From: Pseudofabraea citricarpa
Taxonomy: Eukaryota > Ascomycota > Leotiomycetes > Helotiales > Dermateaceae
NCBI GenBank assembly: GCA_029641185.1
Contig: JAPWGK010000019.1
Coordinates: 1,025,921 to 1,089,920 of the forward strand
DNA length: 64,000 nucleotides
Reading direction: 5' to 3'
The position numbers were made by a program, and so were the translations under genes. Positions 43,446 to 56,479 of the stretch are shown piece by piece (within the stretch, counting starts at the first letter, position 1; each line of letters opens with the position of its first letter). The notes beneath the pieces were generated by a model. That model was given only the letters and a program-made list of their open reading frames with translations, did not search any database and was not told the DNA's origin.

Positions 43446-44694
43446 ATGGATCACAAGCTGACCACGGCTCAAACCCGAAGGCGACGGACCCCTGAACAGC
43501 TTGAGCGCAAGAGGTTATTAGATAAAATAACGCAGAAGCAGAAGCGAGAGCAAAAAAGGACGCAGTCACGGCAGGTGTCAGATGACCTTCGTAACCTCCA
43601 AGATGAAGTAGAGCGATTACAAGGAGTTATCATGCGAATCACGAGAGGTCAATTGGAGGGTCAAGGTTGGAATAGCTTCACCGTACTCTACTCCGCTGGA
43701 AACACTGACACAGCCCTGCCCTCCCGTTCGATGCCAGCTCTAAACGCTGTGGCATCGGTAACAGGCTCTCGCTTGGATGAGCCGTTTGATTCCACTCCAT
43801 TGCAGTCTCTATCACCAATATCAGGAAATACCAGCAACGGCCCCACATGTGTGCCATGGTACTCTACAGGAATATCACCTTACACCAACGACCCTAAACC
43901 TGTCATCGAAGATACACCTGTTTTGGACAGAGATTTTGTTCCATTCCTCGAAGATTGCCAGTTGGCGTCTTTAAGAACCATACCGCAGGTAATTGAAGAA
44001 TGTCTCTGTGATCCACGCATCCATAACAGTTATGAGGAGTGTTTTGAGGCTACGTTGTTTAACGCCATAGTGGGTGTTGCTGGCCATTCAGATGTAGGCG
44101 CAATTTTCAGAAAGCCTCCGAGTAGCCTGTCTCTCGATGACCTCTTTGGAACTGGAGGCAACGTGGTCTCCAAGGTGGTTAAGAGGCTTATAAGCACGCG
44201 AAGTTGTGCAAAGCTAGACTTGAGTCTCCTACTTGGCATACATATTATTCTCTACCGTGTACTGCGTGTAAGTCTGGTGTCGAGAGTAATATCGACATGA
44301 CATTCTAACTATAGGGGCTCACTAGTACCGGCTCTTTCCATCCTTAGATACCTATGCCGATATTCCAGAGTGGCTTCATCCGACACGTGTACAGGATAAC
44401 ACACCTCACCCTATTTTCATCGACTTTATTCACTTTCCAGAATTAAGGGACGCTCTCACACTTGGCTTGGTTGCGTATAACAGGGCTGAGTTCAACCACA
44501 ATTATCTCTACCATATATCCCTCAATTGGCCGGTTTCGAAGGATCTCCTAGTGGTAGACAGTGCATGTAATATAATTTTGAATCCCGATTTCGAAGCACA
44601 TGTTCTCGGTTTTAACAATTGGTCATTAGATAAAGAGTTTAGTATAAAGCACCCACAGATGGCAACACTAGTTATAACTAAAGAAATATTCTAA
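43446..44694 (+). CDS. bZIP-type transcription factor with DUF3425 domain
   Basis: Two exons: 43446-44267 and 44326-44694, one 58-nt GT-AG intron, giving 396 aa. The basic region is RRRRTPEQLERKRLLDKITQ followed by KQKREQKRTQSRQ, and a short leucine-zipper-like heptad (LRNLQDEVERLQGVIMRI, about 48-66). The C-terminal half is DUF3425-like: helical block around NAIVGVAGHSDVGAIF and ILYRVLR, then YRLFPSLDTYADIPEWLHPT, HPIFIDFIHFPELRDALTLG, ISLNWP and the terminal NPDFEAHVLGFNNWSLDKEF. Such proteins are nuclear regulators in filamentous fungi, often of accessory or secondary metabolism genes. The acceptor CACTAG (44325) is chosen over an earlier TATAG because only it keeps frame and the earlier AG lies too close to the branch site. 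It is the last gene before the A+T isochore. Confidence 0.88.
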
Positions 44695-44754
44695 ATAATT
44701 ACTATTAAGATTATATATAAATATTATTCAAAGGTTGGCGGTGCGTGTTAATTC

Positions 44755-46083
44755 TCACGTGATTTATAATATTCGAATATATATTTAAGCTACTAAAAAA
44801 AAATTTATTAAAAAGAATTAATTATAATTATATATTTTATAAAAATTAATAAAATATATTAATTATTATATAAGTAATTAAGTTACTAATAATTTTATTA
44901 TTTAAAAGATAAAATTATTTTTATATAAATAATTAATAATAATTCTTATAAGTAATTAAATAATTAATAACTTTTATAAGTAACTAATATTTAATAATCT
45001 TAGTAAAATACTATTACGTCTTAACTTAGTTATATAATATATTACTTAACTTTATATATATAAAATTCTTTTAGCTTAAGTATTTTTTATTTCCTTAAGA
45101 AATAAAATAATAAAAATAATTTCTTATTATATTTTTAATAAATTATAAGCCTAGGCTTAGTATTTTACTTTAGCTAAGTATATATTATTTTTATTTATAA
45201 TATATACTTAGAAATATACTTAGATAAAATACTTTATAATATATTTCTAAGAAATTTTAATTACTTAGAAAAAGAAAACACTTATATTAAGAAAATATAT
45301 AATAATAATAAAATTATAAAGCTAAAGTTCTTAAAAGATAATATAATTACTAGTAGATAATAGGATAATATTATTAATAATTATAAAATATATAAAATAT
45401 ATATTAAATATAAGATATAATTATAACTAAAAATATAATAAAGTTATATAATACTTTTATATATTATATATTTTAATAAATATTAAATATAACTTATAAA
45501 TTTAAGTGAAATATAAAAATATATTATATATATAATATATAATAATTATATATTTTCAGATACTTAGTAAATTCCTTATATTATAAATTTATTAAGTAAG
45601 AATCAAAGATTCTATCACGTGATCAAAACTATAAAAACTACTAGTTTAATTATTATTAAAACACGTGATAAATATATACTAAAATTTATTTTTAGTATAT
45701 ATTAAGTTTTATATAATTTACTTATAATATATTTCCTTTTTAGGAAATTACTATTATTTACTTAGTTATAATTTAATCGAATTAATTATTCGAATTTAAG
45801 TTATAAATATATTAAATTATATTATATATAGAAAATAGCTATTAAGGTATATTTAAGGTTTACCTATTAAGGTAATTACCTGTTAGTAACCTCTTAAGGT
45901 AAACTAACTATAATAGAGTTATATATTAAGGTTACTATTATATTAGTTACCTATAAAGGTTATTAAATATTAGTTACCTATAAAGGTTATTATAAATTAT
46001 CTATATAAGAATAGCTTTATCCTTTAAAATAATAAAATTATCGGTAACTTAATTACTTATTCGAATATATATACTCACGTGAT
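44755..46083. mobile_element. Possible TIR-bounded DNA-transposon relic (TCACGTGA termini)
   Basis: TCACGTGAT followed by TTATAATATTCGAATATAT at the left end faces, in inverted orientation, TCACGTGAGTATATATATTCGAATAAGT (read on the minus strand) at the right end. The inverted ends share about 8 perfect bases plus a following TATTCGAATA. About 1.33 kb lies between them, all A+T-rich and non-coding. Two further CACGTGAT copies (45614-45623, 45662-45669) face each other inside, so the interval may instead be two adjacent elements. No convincing target-site duplication is visible. Confidence 0.45.
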
Positions 46084-47481
46084 AATTAATACGCTTTGCT
46101 AACCTTTTATAATATATACGATTATAAGAATTATATATATATCTCTTAAATTAATAATTAATTTATTTTAATATTATATATAAATATATATAATTATATA
46201 ATTATTTATATATAAAAGATATAATATTAATTTATAGTTTATAACCTACTTATTTCTAATATTTTTACTTAAAGAATATAATATTAATTACTTATATCTT
46301 AATTAATCTATTAAATTATAAATATTATATTCTAGAAATAATTATATTAAGAAATACTTTTATTACTTTTAATAATCTTAATTTAAATATTATTAGATTT
46401 TTACTTAAACTTAATTTTTAGGCTTAATAAGCTTTTAGTTATAAATAAGCTTAGTTAGTTAATAAACTTACTTATATACCTTCTTAATATAAATTAAATC
46501 CGAGTAGAAACTAGGTATATATCTAGTTTATACTAGGTAAACTCTAGTTATATAATTAACCTTAGATTAATATAATATTTTACTCGATTTAATCGGGTCG
46601 AAATAAATTAGAGCGAGTCGGAGCGAGTTAAACCTAAGAATTAATTCGCTTTAAATAAAAGTCCGATTATATAATATATAATATATATATTATATATATT
46701 ATATACAACTTATAATATAATAGTAAGACTTTATTTAGTTATATTATATTATAAGATATTATAATAAAAACTCTTTTATTTATCTTAATATTATAAAAAA
46801 TCAAATAACTACTACTACTAATAATATATATATAAGACTCTAAAAAAAAAGCTATATCTCCTAATATAATATAATATAAGACTTATATAATATAAGACTA
46901 ATATAATATAATATTAGATACTAAAATATCTACTTATTATTATAATTATAATTATAATTACTTTAATTAATTATTTTTACTTTTACTTTCTTATTTTCTT
47001 TATTATCTTTTTTACTCTAGTTATTATAACTTTAGGGAAGGCTTTCTTTATATATTCTATTAGCCTTCTTATTAGATATATTTATATCTAAATTATTATT
47101 AATATCTAGTAATAATATTATCTTATACTTATTTAATAATAATATTATATATATTAGAAAATTATTTAAGCTTAGTAAGCTATAAAATTCGGCCTTAGTA
47201 TAAAGGTTATTAAATATAATATATAAATATTCCTTAGTATACTTATAAATATTATATTATATTTGCGTAAATTCTAAAGTTTTAAGAATTCTAGTAAGAA
47301 TTATATAAGTTATTAAATAATAGATAATATCTAATTTTTATATTAATAAGTAATAAAAGCTTTCTTTAATCTTAAATAAAAAGTATTTATATCTTAAAAA
47401 ACTATAACTATAATTAGATATAAGATTAAAATTTATAATAATAATTATAAATAATATAATATCGCTAGCCTAATACTCTTT

Positions 47482-47678
47482 TATTATAAAATCTAGGATT
47501 AAGTAATTTATTATATAAGAGATTAAGATAACTAAGATAATCTACTTAGTAATAAGTATTAATCTTATATAAATACGCTCTTTCTTATAATCTCTCGCTT
47601 CTTTTAATTAAATAATATAAATTATACTTTTTATATTTTCTTAATTACTTAAATTATTTTTACTTTTATTATATAATA
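47482..47678 (+). repeat. Left LTR of copy A
   Basis: 197 bp, nearly identical to 54967-55163 without length change. Differences that I can see are mostly C/T or G/A, for example CGCTCTTTC against TACTTTTTC. Confidence 0.75.
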
Positions 47679-50600
47679 ATTATAAGCTTAGCTTATAATT
47701 AAAGCTTCCTAAAATTATATTTAAATTATAAGAGAATTAAAGAATAATTATTCTTAAGTTTAGAATTTATTATTATTATTATAACCTCTAAAATAAACTA
47801 ATAAAAAGCTAAAAAAATCTTTTTAAAAGATTATAATTTATAACTTAATTAATTCTTTTAATTTTATTATTAAGCTTATATAAGATATATCTAAGAGCTT
47901 ATAAACTTAGATGTTATAAATATAAAAAGTATAAATATTAATCCTCTTATATAAGTATTAATTATTAATAAGTTTATTAATAAGAAAATAATACTTAATT
48001 AATAATTATACTTAGATTAAATAATAATTAATAAGCTTTCTAAACTAAAACTTAGCTTATTATAAGATATTATAATTATATATAATAATATATAATATAA
48101 GCTTAATACTTAGCTAAGAATTTATATTATAAAATAAATAAGTTAATTATATAATATAATTAAATATTATACTCTTAAGTAATAAATTAAATAAACGGTT
48201 TCTCTTTTAATCTTAACTTTAATTAATATAATAATCGAGAAAAAAGAAAACTTAAGCTTATAAATAATTATTCGATTACTAAAATTATAACTTATATTTA
48301 CTAATAATAATATATTAATTATTATCTACTAAGAGTATAATATTATACTTAAATAAAAATAAAAAAAATATAAATCTTATATAATAATATTAGAAATAAC
48401 TTAGAATACTTTAATAAACTTAGGTATATAATATACTAGAGATATAAGACTTACTTATAACTAAGAAATTTCTTATAATAATATTTATAAAAATAACTCT
48501 AGAATAAAAAAGACTTTAATTAATAAAATATATTAAAGTAAATAAGCTTAGACTTTTAAGTAAAATACTTAAGTAATATAAAAATTAATTTTTTATTTTA
48601 GTATATAAAAATTTAATTTGATTTATAACTAAAAAAATAATAATTTTTATTACTTTTAGAAGAAAATTAAATAATACTAGAAACTAATATATTAGTTTAA
48701 TTTAATAAAAGTAAAAGTAATTTTATTTTTACTAAGATAAAAGAAATAAGAAATATTTCTAGAAACTTTTAATATATTTATTTCTTAAGTATACTTTTAT
48801 AAGAAACTTAAAAAGAAATCTTAGAAATCTTTTTTTTAAAAAAAAATATTATATAATTTAAGATTATTTATAAAATAAAAACTAAGGTTTAATATATAAT
48901 AAGCTTATTAAGAAAAATTAAAAGATCTTAAATTTTAAAGATTTATCTTAAAAAAAGAAAAAATCTTTTAGAAGTTTTATTAGTAAATACTTAAGACTTA
49001 TAAATATAATAATCTTAAACCTAAGGCTTATAATTTAATAACTAGATATAAGTATTTATATAATTATAAATTTTTTAAGTTATTTATTATTTAATAATAC
49101 GTTTATTAATAATTATAAAGTTATTTACTTAGTAAATAATAAGAAACTTTTAATTTTAAACTTATTAGTTAAAATAAACTTAGATAATATAATAAATATA
49201 AGAATTTTATATTTATTAATTTTATTTTATAATACTAGGATTATAAAAAATATATTAAATAAAATAAATAAAAAAGAAATATTAAATTTAATATTTTATA
49301 ATATTAAAATAATTAAAAGATTTAATATTAATATAATATTAAAGATTTTTCTTAAGAAAATTAAAATCTAATATTATAAGTTTAATAACTTATTAAAATA
49401 TAAGAGTAAAAAAAAGAATATATATATTAAGAAATTAAAACTTTTATTTAATATTATATTCTTAGAATATAAGTTATTTTCCTTTTACTTAAAGTTTCTT
49501 ATAAATATTCTTTTAAGTATTACTAAAATTCTTATATTTCTTATAATTAAATAAAAGATAAAATTAAAGCTTAAAAATTAAGAGAAATTCTTATATCTAA
49601 GATTAAATTCTAAATAACTTTAATATAATAAAATAAGATATCTTAGTTTAATAGCTTTAAGTATATTTATTAAATTAATTTATAATATAAAAATAAATAA
49701 AATAAAATAAATAAAATATAAGTATTATTTTATAACTTATATTAGCTAAAAAATATTAAAATAATTATTAGAAAAGAAATTATCTTAATTTTTTTAGAAA
49801 ATTAATTAAGATTTATTTAATTTTAAATATAAATATAATAATTTCTCTTAGTTACTTATAATTAAAAATAAATATAATAAAAAGCTTTTTAGCTTTATAC
49901 TAAGATAAAAGACTTATAAGAAGATATATTATTCTCTTAAAAGCTTTAAGAGCTAAATAAAAACTTAATATAAGCTTTTAATTTATAAAATTAAATAAAA
50001 TAATAATATATTTATAATTATAATTAAAAATATTATTTATTACTAATATTAAATAAAAAAAAAAATTAATCTTAAGCTTTCTCTAATATATATATATAAG
50101 ATAAATAATAAAATAAAATAAACTAAATAAGAAATAATTATAAAATTTATAAAAATAAAAGAAAATATAAATCTTCTAGTAAACTTATAACTAGAAATTA
50201 TACTTATAAGAATCTTCTTATATAATATTAGCTTATTTTAAGCTAATAATATAAAAACCTTAAATAAGATATTTAATTCTTAGTTTTACTTATATTTTTA
50301 ATAATATAATCCTAAGTAAATTATTAACTTAATAATAAATCTTTAATCTAATTAAAATAAGATTTATATATATAATTATTAAATATATTTATTAATTAAA
50401 AAATAAAAAGCTAGAAGTTTAATAAAAGCTTTTAAAATTAAATTATAAGCTTATATTAGATATTTAATAAAATATATTTTATCTAATATTTATAAAATAT
50501 AAGTTCTTATATTTAATAAAATTATTATTACTAGAAATATTAGATTTAATAAAAATATTAGATATAATTTAGCTAAAAAATAAAAGAAAAATTAATTACT

Positions 50601-53600
50601 TATAATTACTAGAATAATAATAAATATAATCGAAATTAAAAAACCTAAGATTTAAAATATTAGATTAATACTTAGTAATTTAATTAAATAAAAAGATATA
50701 AGTTTTATAATTAAGTAAAATAAAAAGTTTATTAAAAGAAATAATAATATTCCTATTAATTTAAAAGATAATATCTTAGTTTCTTAAGAGATTAAGTCTT
50801 AAGTAAAAGCTAAAAAGCTAATATAAGAAGTTATATTAATATTTTTAGTAATTATAAAATAATAAAAGAATAATTTATTTAATTAACTTTTAGGACTTTT
50901 ATCTTTTAATAATATTCTTAAATCTAAAAATATATTAGCTTTAAGAAATAAAAATAATAATAAAATAATAAAAGTTAACTTAAGTAATTTATTACTAAGA
51001 AAAATAATATCTTAGATAATTATATAATAAAAGAAATTATACGATTAAGTAATAAATTAATAAGAGTCTTTTTAGGGAAAACCTAGAAGAAAAATCTTAG
51101 CTTAGCTCTTAGAATTAAAATATAAGTATAAATATAAGAAATTTAATCTAATAATATAATTTAATAAAAAACTCTAAGATAAAAATTATAAGAGCTTTAA
51201 AGAAAATAAAACAAATATAATATATTTTTTTATAAAAATAAGAGATAAATAACTTAAAGAAATAATAAGTTAAGCTAAATATTAATATATTAATATACTT
51301 AATAACTTTTATTATATTTATTAGTTTAATTAATTAATAAAAAAAATAAAGATTATTTTAAAATAATATATATAATAATTATTATAATATTATAAATAAA
51401 AGTCTTAAGAGTAAATATATAAATAAGCGATTTCTTAAATAAACTCTTAAATATTTATTAAAATAATATACTAAAAATACTAAAATATTAAAAGAATCTA
51501 ATAAATTATTTATTTAATATTTATTTTAAAGATAATATAAAACTAAAACTCTAAAACCTAAAAGATAAAAACTATTAATAAATAATTAAAATCTTAGAAG
51601 TAAAAATTAAACTAATTTCTCTAAAATAAATATTTATATATAAATTAAATTTATCTAAAATAATAATCTAATATTAATTATAAATTATAATTTAAGATAA
51701 TTTATAAGATAATAAATCGATTATATTAACTTATATAATTACTTTTATATTATAATTATTTTAAGTAATAATAATAATTATAATATACTTTAATCTTAAA
51801 TTTAAATAATTTAATATAATTAATATATTTATTAATATCTTAAGAGAAAAAAATAAAATCTTAGTTATTTATTTATTATTTAATAGATTTAAAATATTAG
51901 GAATATATATAAAAATCGATTAAATATTATATAACTTAAAAAACTCTTTTATTTTATAATTTTATAAATTCTTAGTTATCTTAAAAAAACTAAATTTAAT
52001 TATATATAAAAAAAACTTATATATTTATATAAGCCTAAGATTTAAAATCTTAGTTATATTTTATATTAATAATATATAAGTATTATATTATAAAAGTAAT
52101 AAAACTAAAGCTTAAGAGATTATTTATAAATTTAATAAAATATATAAGCTTAAAAATCTTAGAAATATAAAATAATTCCTAAGAATATATATTATTAGAA
52201 ATTAAACTTAGAAAAAGATATAATTAATTTATAATATATATATTAAAAAAATTATTATTAGATTTAATTTAATAAATAAAAAATACTTAAGTATTTTATT
52301 ATTAATAATAAAGTTTATAAAAAATATAAGATAAATCTTTAAAGCTTAAGTTAAGAAATACTAAGAAAAAATAAGCTTAATATTATATATTATAATTATA
52401 ATTAGATTAAATATAACTTTTATAATTTCTTAGCTTTTTTATTTCTTAATTAATTTAAGTATAAAATATCTTATAATTATAAATTAAATAATTAAGTATT
52501 TTTTTAGAATATATTTTCTAATAATATAATTTAGTTATAAGCTTAATAAAATCTAGATATTAATTATATTAGATATATCTTTTATAAATAATATAAAAAT
52601 ATAATATTTTTTATATAATTATATAATTTTTTTATTTAATAATTTTATTACTTAAAAAATAATATATTAATTAAATATATTTATATTAATTATAAAAGCT
52701 AAACTTTAGAGTATTAAATTTATAATAAAAGAAATTATAATCTTTTAAAAGCTTTTTAAAAAATTAAATCTAAAGATTAAAAAGCTATAAATAATCTTTT
52801 ATAATAACTAATAAATAATTCGTTTAATTATTAGAGAAAATATAAGAATTATAATTAAGCTAAAATATATAAATATTTAAAATATATAATTATACTAAGA
52901 ATATATATAATAAAAATATTTTCGAAATATTTTATATTCTTATAAATAATATATTAGCTAATAATCTTATAAAAAATCTCTTTTAATATAAGTTTAAATA
53001 TTTTCGAGTTTTATTTAATATATAAGATACTTATAATAAAATAAAAAAGTAATTTTAAAAAGTAAAAGAGTTTTTACTTTTATTTATATTTTTATTTATA
53101 AATTTCTTTTATTTAAGTAAAATATTTTAAAATATAATAATAATTATTAAAATTTTAGTAAAAAATATTCTTAAGTAATACTTATAAGTTATTAAGCTTA
53201 TACTTATATAAATAATTAAATAAAAATAAATTAAGCCTTTAACTAAATAAAATATTAATTATATTATTAGTTATTTTTATAAGATAAATTTTATTTTTAT
53301 TTTATTTACTAAAACTAATAAACCTAAAATTATACTTATAATTATAAATTCCTTTAATTTATTTTAATTTATTATAATTAATATTTAGTTTTAAAGCTTA
53401 ATAAATAACTAAGTAATATTTCTTTAGATCCTAAGAGTAATAAATTAATAAAATTTTTACTTAGAGAAATATAAGAATATATCTTAGAGAAAAAAAAAGT
53501 TTTTTCTTAAAAAATAATAATAAAATACTTAATAAAAGATAAAATTAAATTAGAAATTAAAATATAAATATATTTAAATAAATATAATAAATAATATTTA

Positions 53601-54468
53601 CTTTTACTAATAATCTTAAAATAATAATTATTATTTTTATTACTTAAGATATTTTTTAAGTAATTAAGATAAGAAATTAACTATTTATTCCTAGGAATTT
53701 AAAGAATCTTTCTAAGAGACTTTAAACTAAGCTTTTTAATATTAAGCTTCTAGTATCTAGAAAACTAATTAAAATCTTTCTCTTAATAAATATAATATTT
53801 ATAAAAGTAATATTCGTATTTAATAATATATTAATTAAAAATATTATTATTATTTTTATTATTATTAGATAAATTATCTAAATAAAAGAAAATAATATTA
53901 TTTAGATTCTTAAGAAGCTTAAGAGTATTACTCTTATAAATATAAGTAAATATAAGCTAATTTATATAATCGCGTTTATTATATAAAATAATTAAATAAT
54001 AATTAATAATAAAATAAATATTAGATAAAAATATTTATAAGAGAAAAATAAATCGTTTAAAATAAAAAGCTTCTTATAATTAAAGTTATTAGTTTTATTA
54101 ATAAGTTACTTAAATTTATTTTTAAGAGCTAAAAAGTTATACTAGAATTTCTTATATATAATAAACGTATACTTAGGATAAAAGTTATTAATTATAAACT
54201 AATAAAAATTATCTTAAGTTAATTAAAATCCCTAGGATATTATATTAAAATAAAAACGCTTATTAGAAATAAGTTAAATAAAAGAAAAAAATATAAAAGA
54301 ATAAATTATATAAGAAATAAAAGATATATTAGTTAACTTAATATTAATAATAAAAAGTATTATAATATATTATATAAGCTTATTAATAGATATATCTTTA
54401 GCTTAAGGAAAATTATAAATATTTATAGCTTATAAAATAATAAATAATTAATATAAAATATAAAAGAT

Positions 54469-54480
<12 letters not shown>

Positions 54481-54504
<24 letters not shown>
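54481..54504. repeat. A24 mononucleotide run inside copy A
   Basis: Twenty-four consecutive A residues about 460 bp before the right LTR of copy A, in non-coding DNA. Confidence 0.9.
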
Positions 54505-54966
54505 TCTTATAAAAGTTTCTTTTATTTTATATACTTTTAATAAGTTTTTTACTTTTATCTTATAAGTCGTATAAGATATCTTTAATTTATTTATTAAAAA
54601 AAATAAATAATAAGAAGAAAAAGAAAAAAAATAAAATAAATACTTAAGCTTAATAATATTATAATTAAGATTAAAATTAAGGTTATAAGAGAGAAAAAAA
54701 AGAAATTATAAAATAAAGATTTTATAAGCGAGATTTTTAATTTATAAAATAATAATTAAGTTACTTTTAGTATTAGTTAAATTAAAAGAACTAAAAATAA
54801 TATAAGAAAATCTTTAATTTATAAACTTAATCTAATAATTCGATTAATAAATAATTATATATAATATAATTACTTAGCTTATATTATTTACTTATTTAAG
54901 GATAATATATTAATCTTATATTCCTAGAAAGTAATATATATACTAAGTATAATAAATTATAAGATA

Positions 54967-55163
54967 TATTATAAAATCTAGTATTAAGTAATTTATTATA
55001 TAAGAGATTAAGATAACTAAAATAATCTACTTAGTAATAAGTATTAATCTTATATAAATATACTTTTTCCTATAATCTTTTATTTCTCTTAATTAGATAA
55101 TATAAATTATATTTTTTATACTTTCTTAATTACTTAAATTATCTTTACTTTTATTATATAATA
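54967..55163 (+). repeat. Right LTR of copy A
   Basis: 197 bp matching 47482-47678. It is preceded by a purine-leaning ATAAGATA at the place where the polypurine tract should lie. Confidence 0.75.
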
Positions 55164-56301
55164 TTAACTTTATAATTTATTTGTTTATATTTAATATTAA
55201 TATTAGATTTATCTTATATTAATTTACTTAGTTCTAGAGAAAGCTTTCTTCTAGTACGCTTTATTATTATAGATTTCTATAGCTTCGCCCTAATACTAGT
55301 ATAAGTATAAGTATTTATAGAATCCGACGACTTATAATATATAATATTATATATAAATATAAATATAAATATAATATTATTACTTATAATAATATTATTA
55401 TTTAAGATATATTATATATTATTATTAGTTAACACGTTTATAATCTTATTATTATTAGATTACTTTCTTTTATTAATAAGCTTTATAAGCTTTATAGGCT
55501 TTATTATTATATTTATTTATATATTCGGCCTAGGTAACTTAAATCTAGGATTTTAAGTTACTTTTATCTAGGAAAGCTTTTATTAATATTTATATATTCT
55601 TATATTTATACCTAGAGAATATATATTTTTTACAAGTAATAATAAAATATTATTATAATAATTATTATTTTTATCCTTCTTATTTATATTCTTAAATACG
55701 TTCTTCTTTTGCTTCTTTTTTATATTTAATAAGTTATTATTAGCTAATAGGTTTATCTTATCTTTATTTAAAAGCTTTTAACTTTATTATTACTATTATA
55801 ATTCGAGACTTAGGAGGATAATCTTATATTTATCTTTTACTAATACTTTAGTTAATCTTAGTTTTATTATAATACTAGTATTCTAGTATAATTATAATAT
55901 AAATATTATAATACTTATACTAGAAAATAATAAGCTTACGTCCCTTATATTTATTATATTATATATATAATAGCTAATAATTAGAATAAAATATTTAAAA
56001 AATATTTATATAATATATTATTAGTCTTATATTAGTAAAATAATACGGATTACTAAGTTTATACTTCTTATATAATACTAGCTACTAATTACAAGTATAT
56101 AAAAATAATATATATAATAATATATAATAAAAGCCTTCTAGAGTATTATAATACCTTAAGTTTATATATATATATAAATTAAATATAATAATAATTATAA
56201 GAGGTAATTATAAGAGGTAGCTATAAAGTAATTATATATATATTACGCTAGCCTTATACTTAAGACTACTTAGTCTTATTAGCTTTATTTTTATTCTCTT
56301 T

Positions 56302-56479
56302 TATTATAACTTAAATTATACCTTAGCTATTATATAAGTCGTATCGCTTATATAATCCCTTAGTATTAATTAGCTAATATAAAACTATATTCTTTCTAAG
56401 TTAATCTCTTATTCTTTAGATAATCTATAATAGATAATTATATAATTATTAATTATTATTTATATAATATTAATTCTAA
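56302..56479 (+). repeat. Left LTR of copy B
   Basis: Matches 63823-64000 base for base over long runs such as the shared TTAATCTCTTATTCTTTAGA. Most differences are C/T or G/A exchanges. Confidence 0.78.

Larger units (their letters stand above)
47482..55163 (+). mobile_element. RIP-mutated Ty1/Copia-type LTR retrotransposon, copy A
   Basis: Two 197-bp direct repeats (47482-47678 and 54967-55163) bound 7,682 bp. Both begin TATTATAAAATCTAG, consistent with a canonical TGTT start after G-to-A change. The reverse-transcriptase active site is recognisable at 52062-52073, where YVDD has become Y-I-N-N within a readable VIFY...VLYYK context. Order of RT before the right LTR and plus orientation fit Copia. 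Stops occur every few codons in all frames, so it is dead. It shares interior sequence with copy B (for example 50345-50380 with 59200-59235). No matching target-site duplication is visible at the two ends. Confidence 0.72.
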
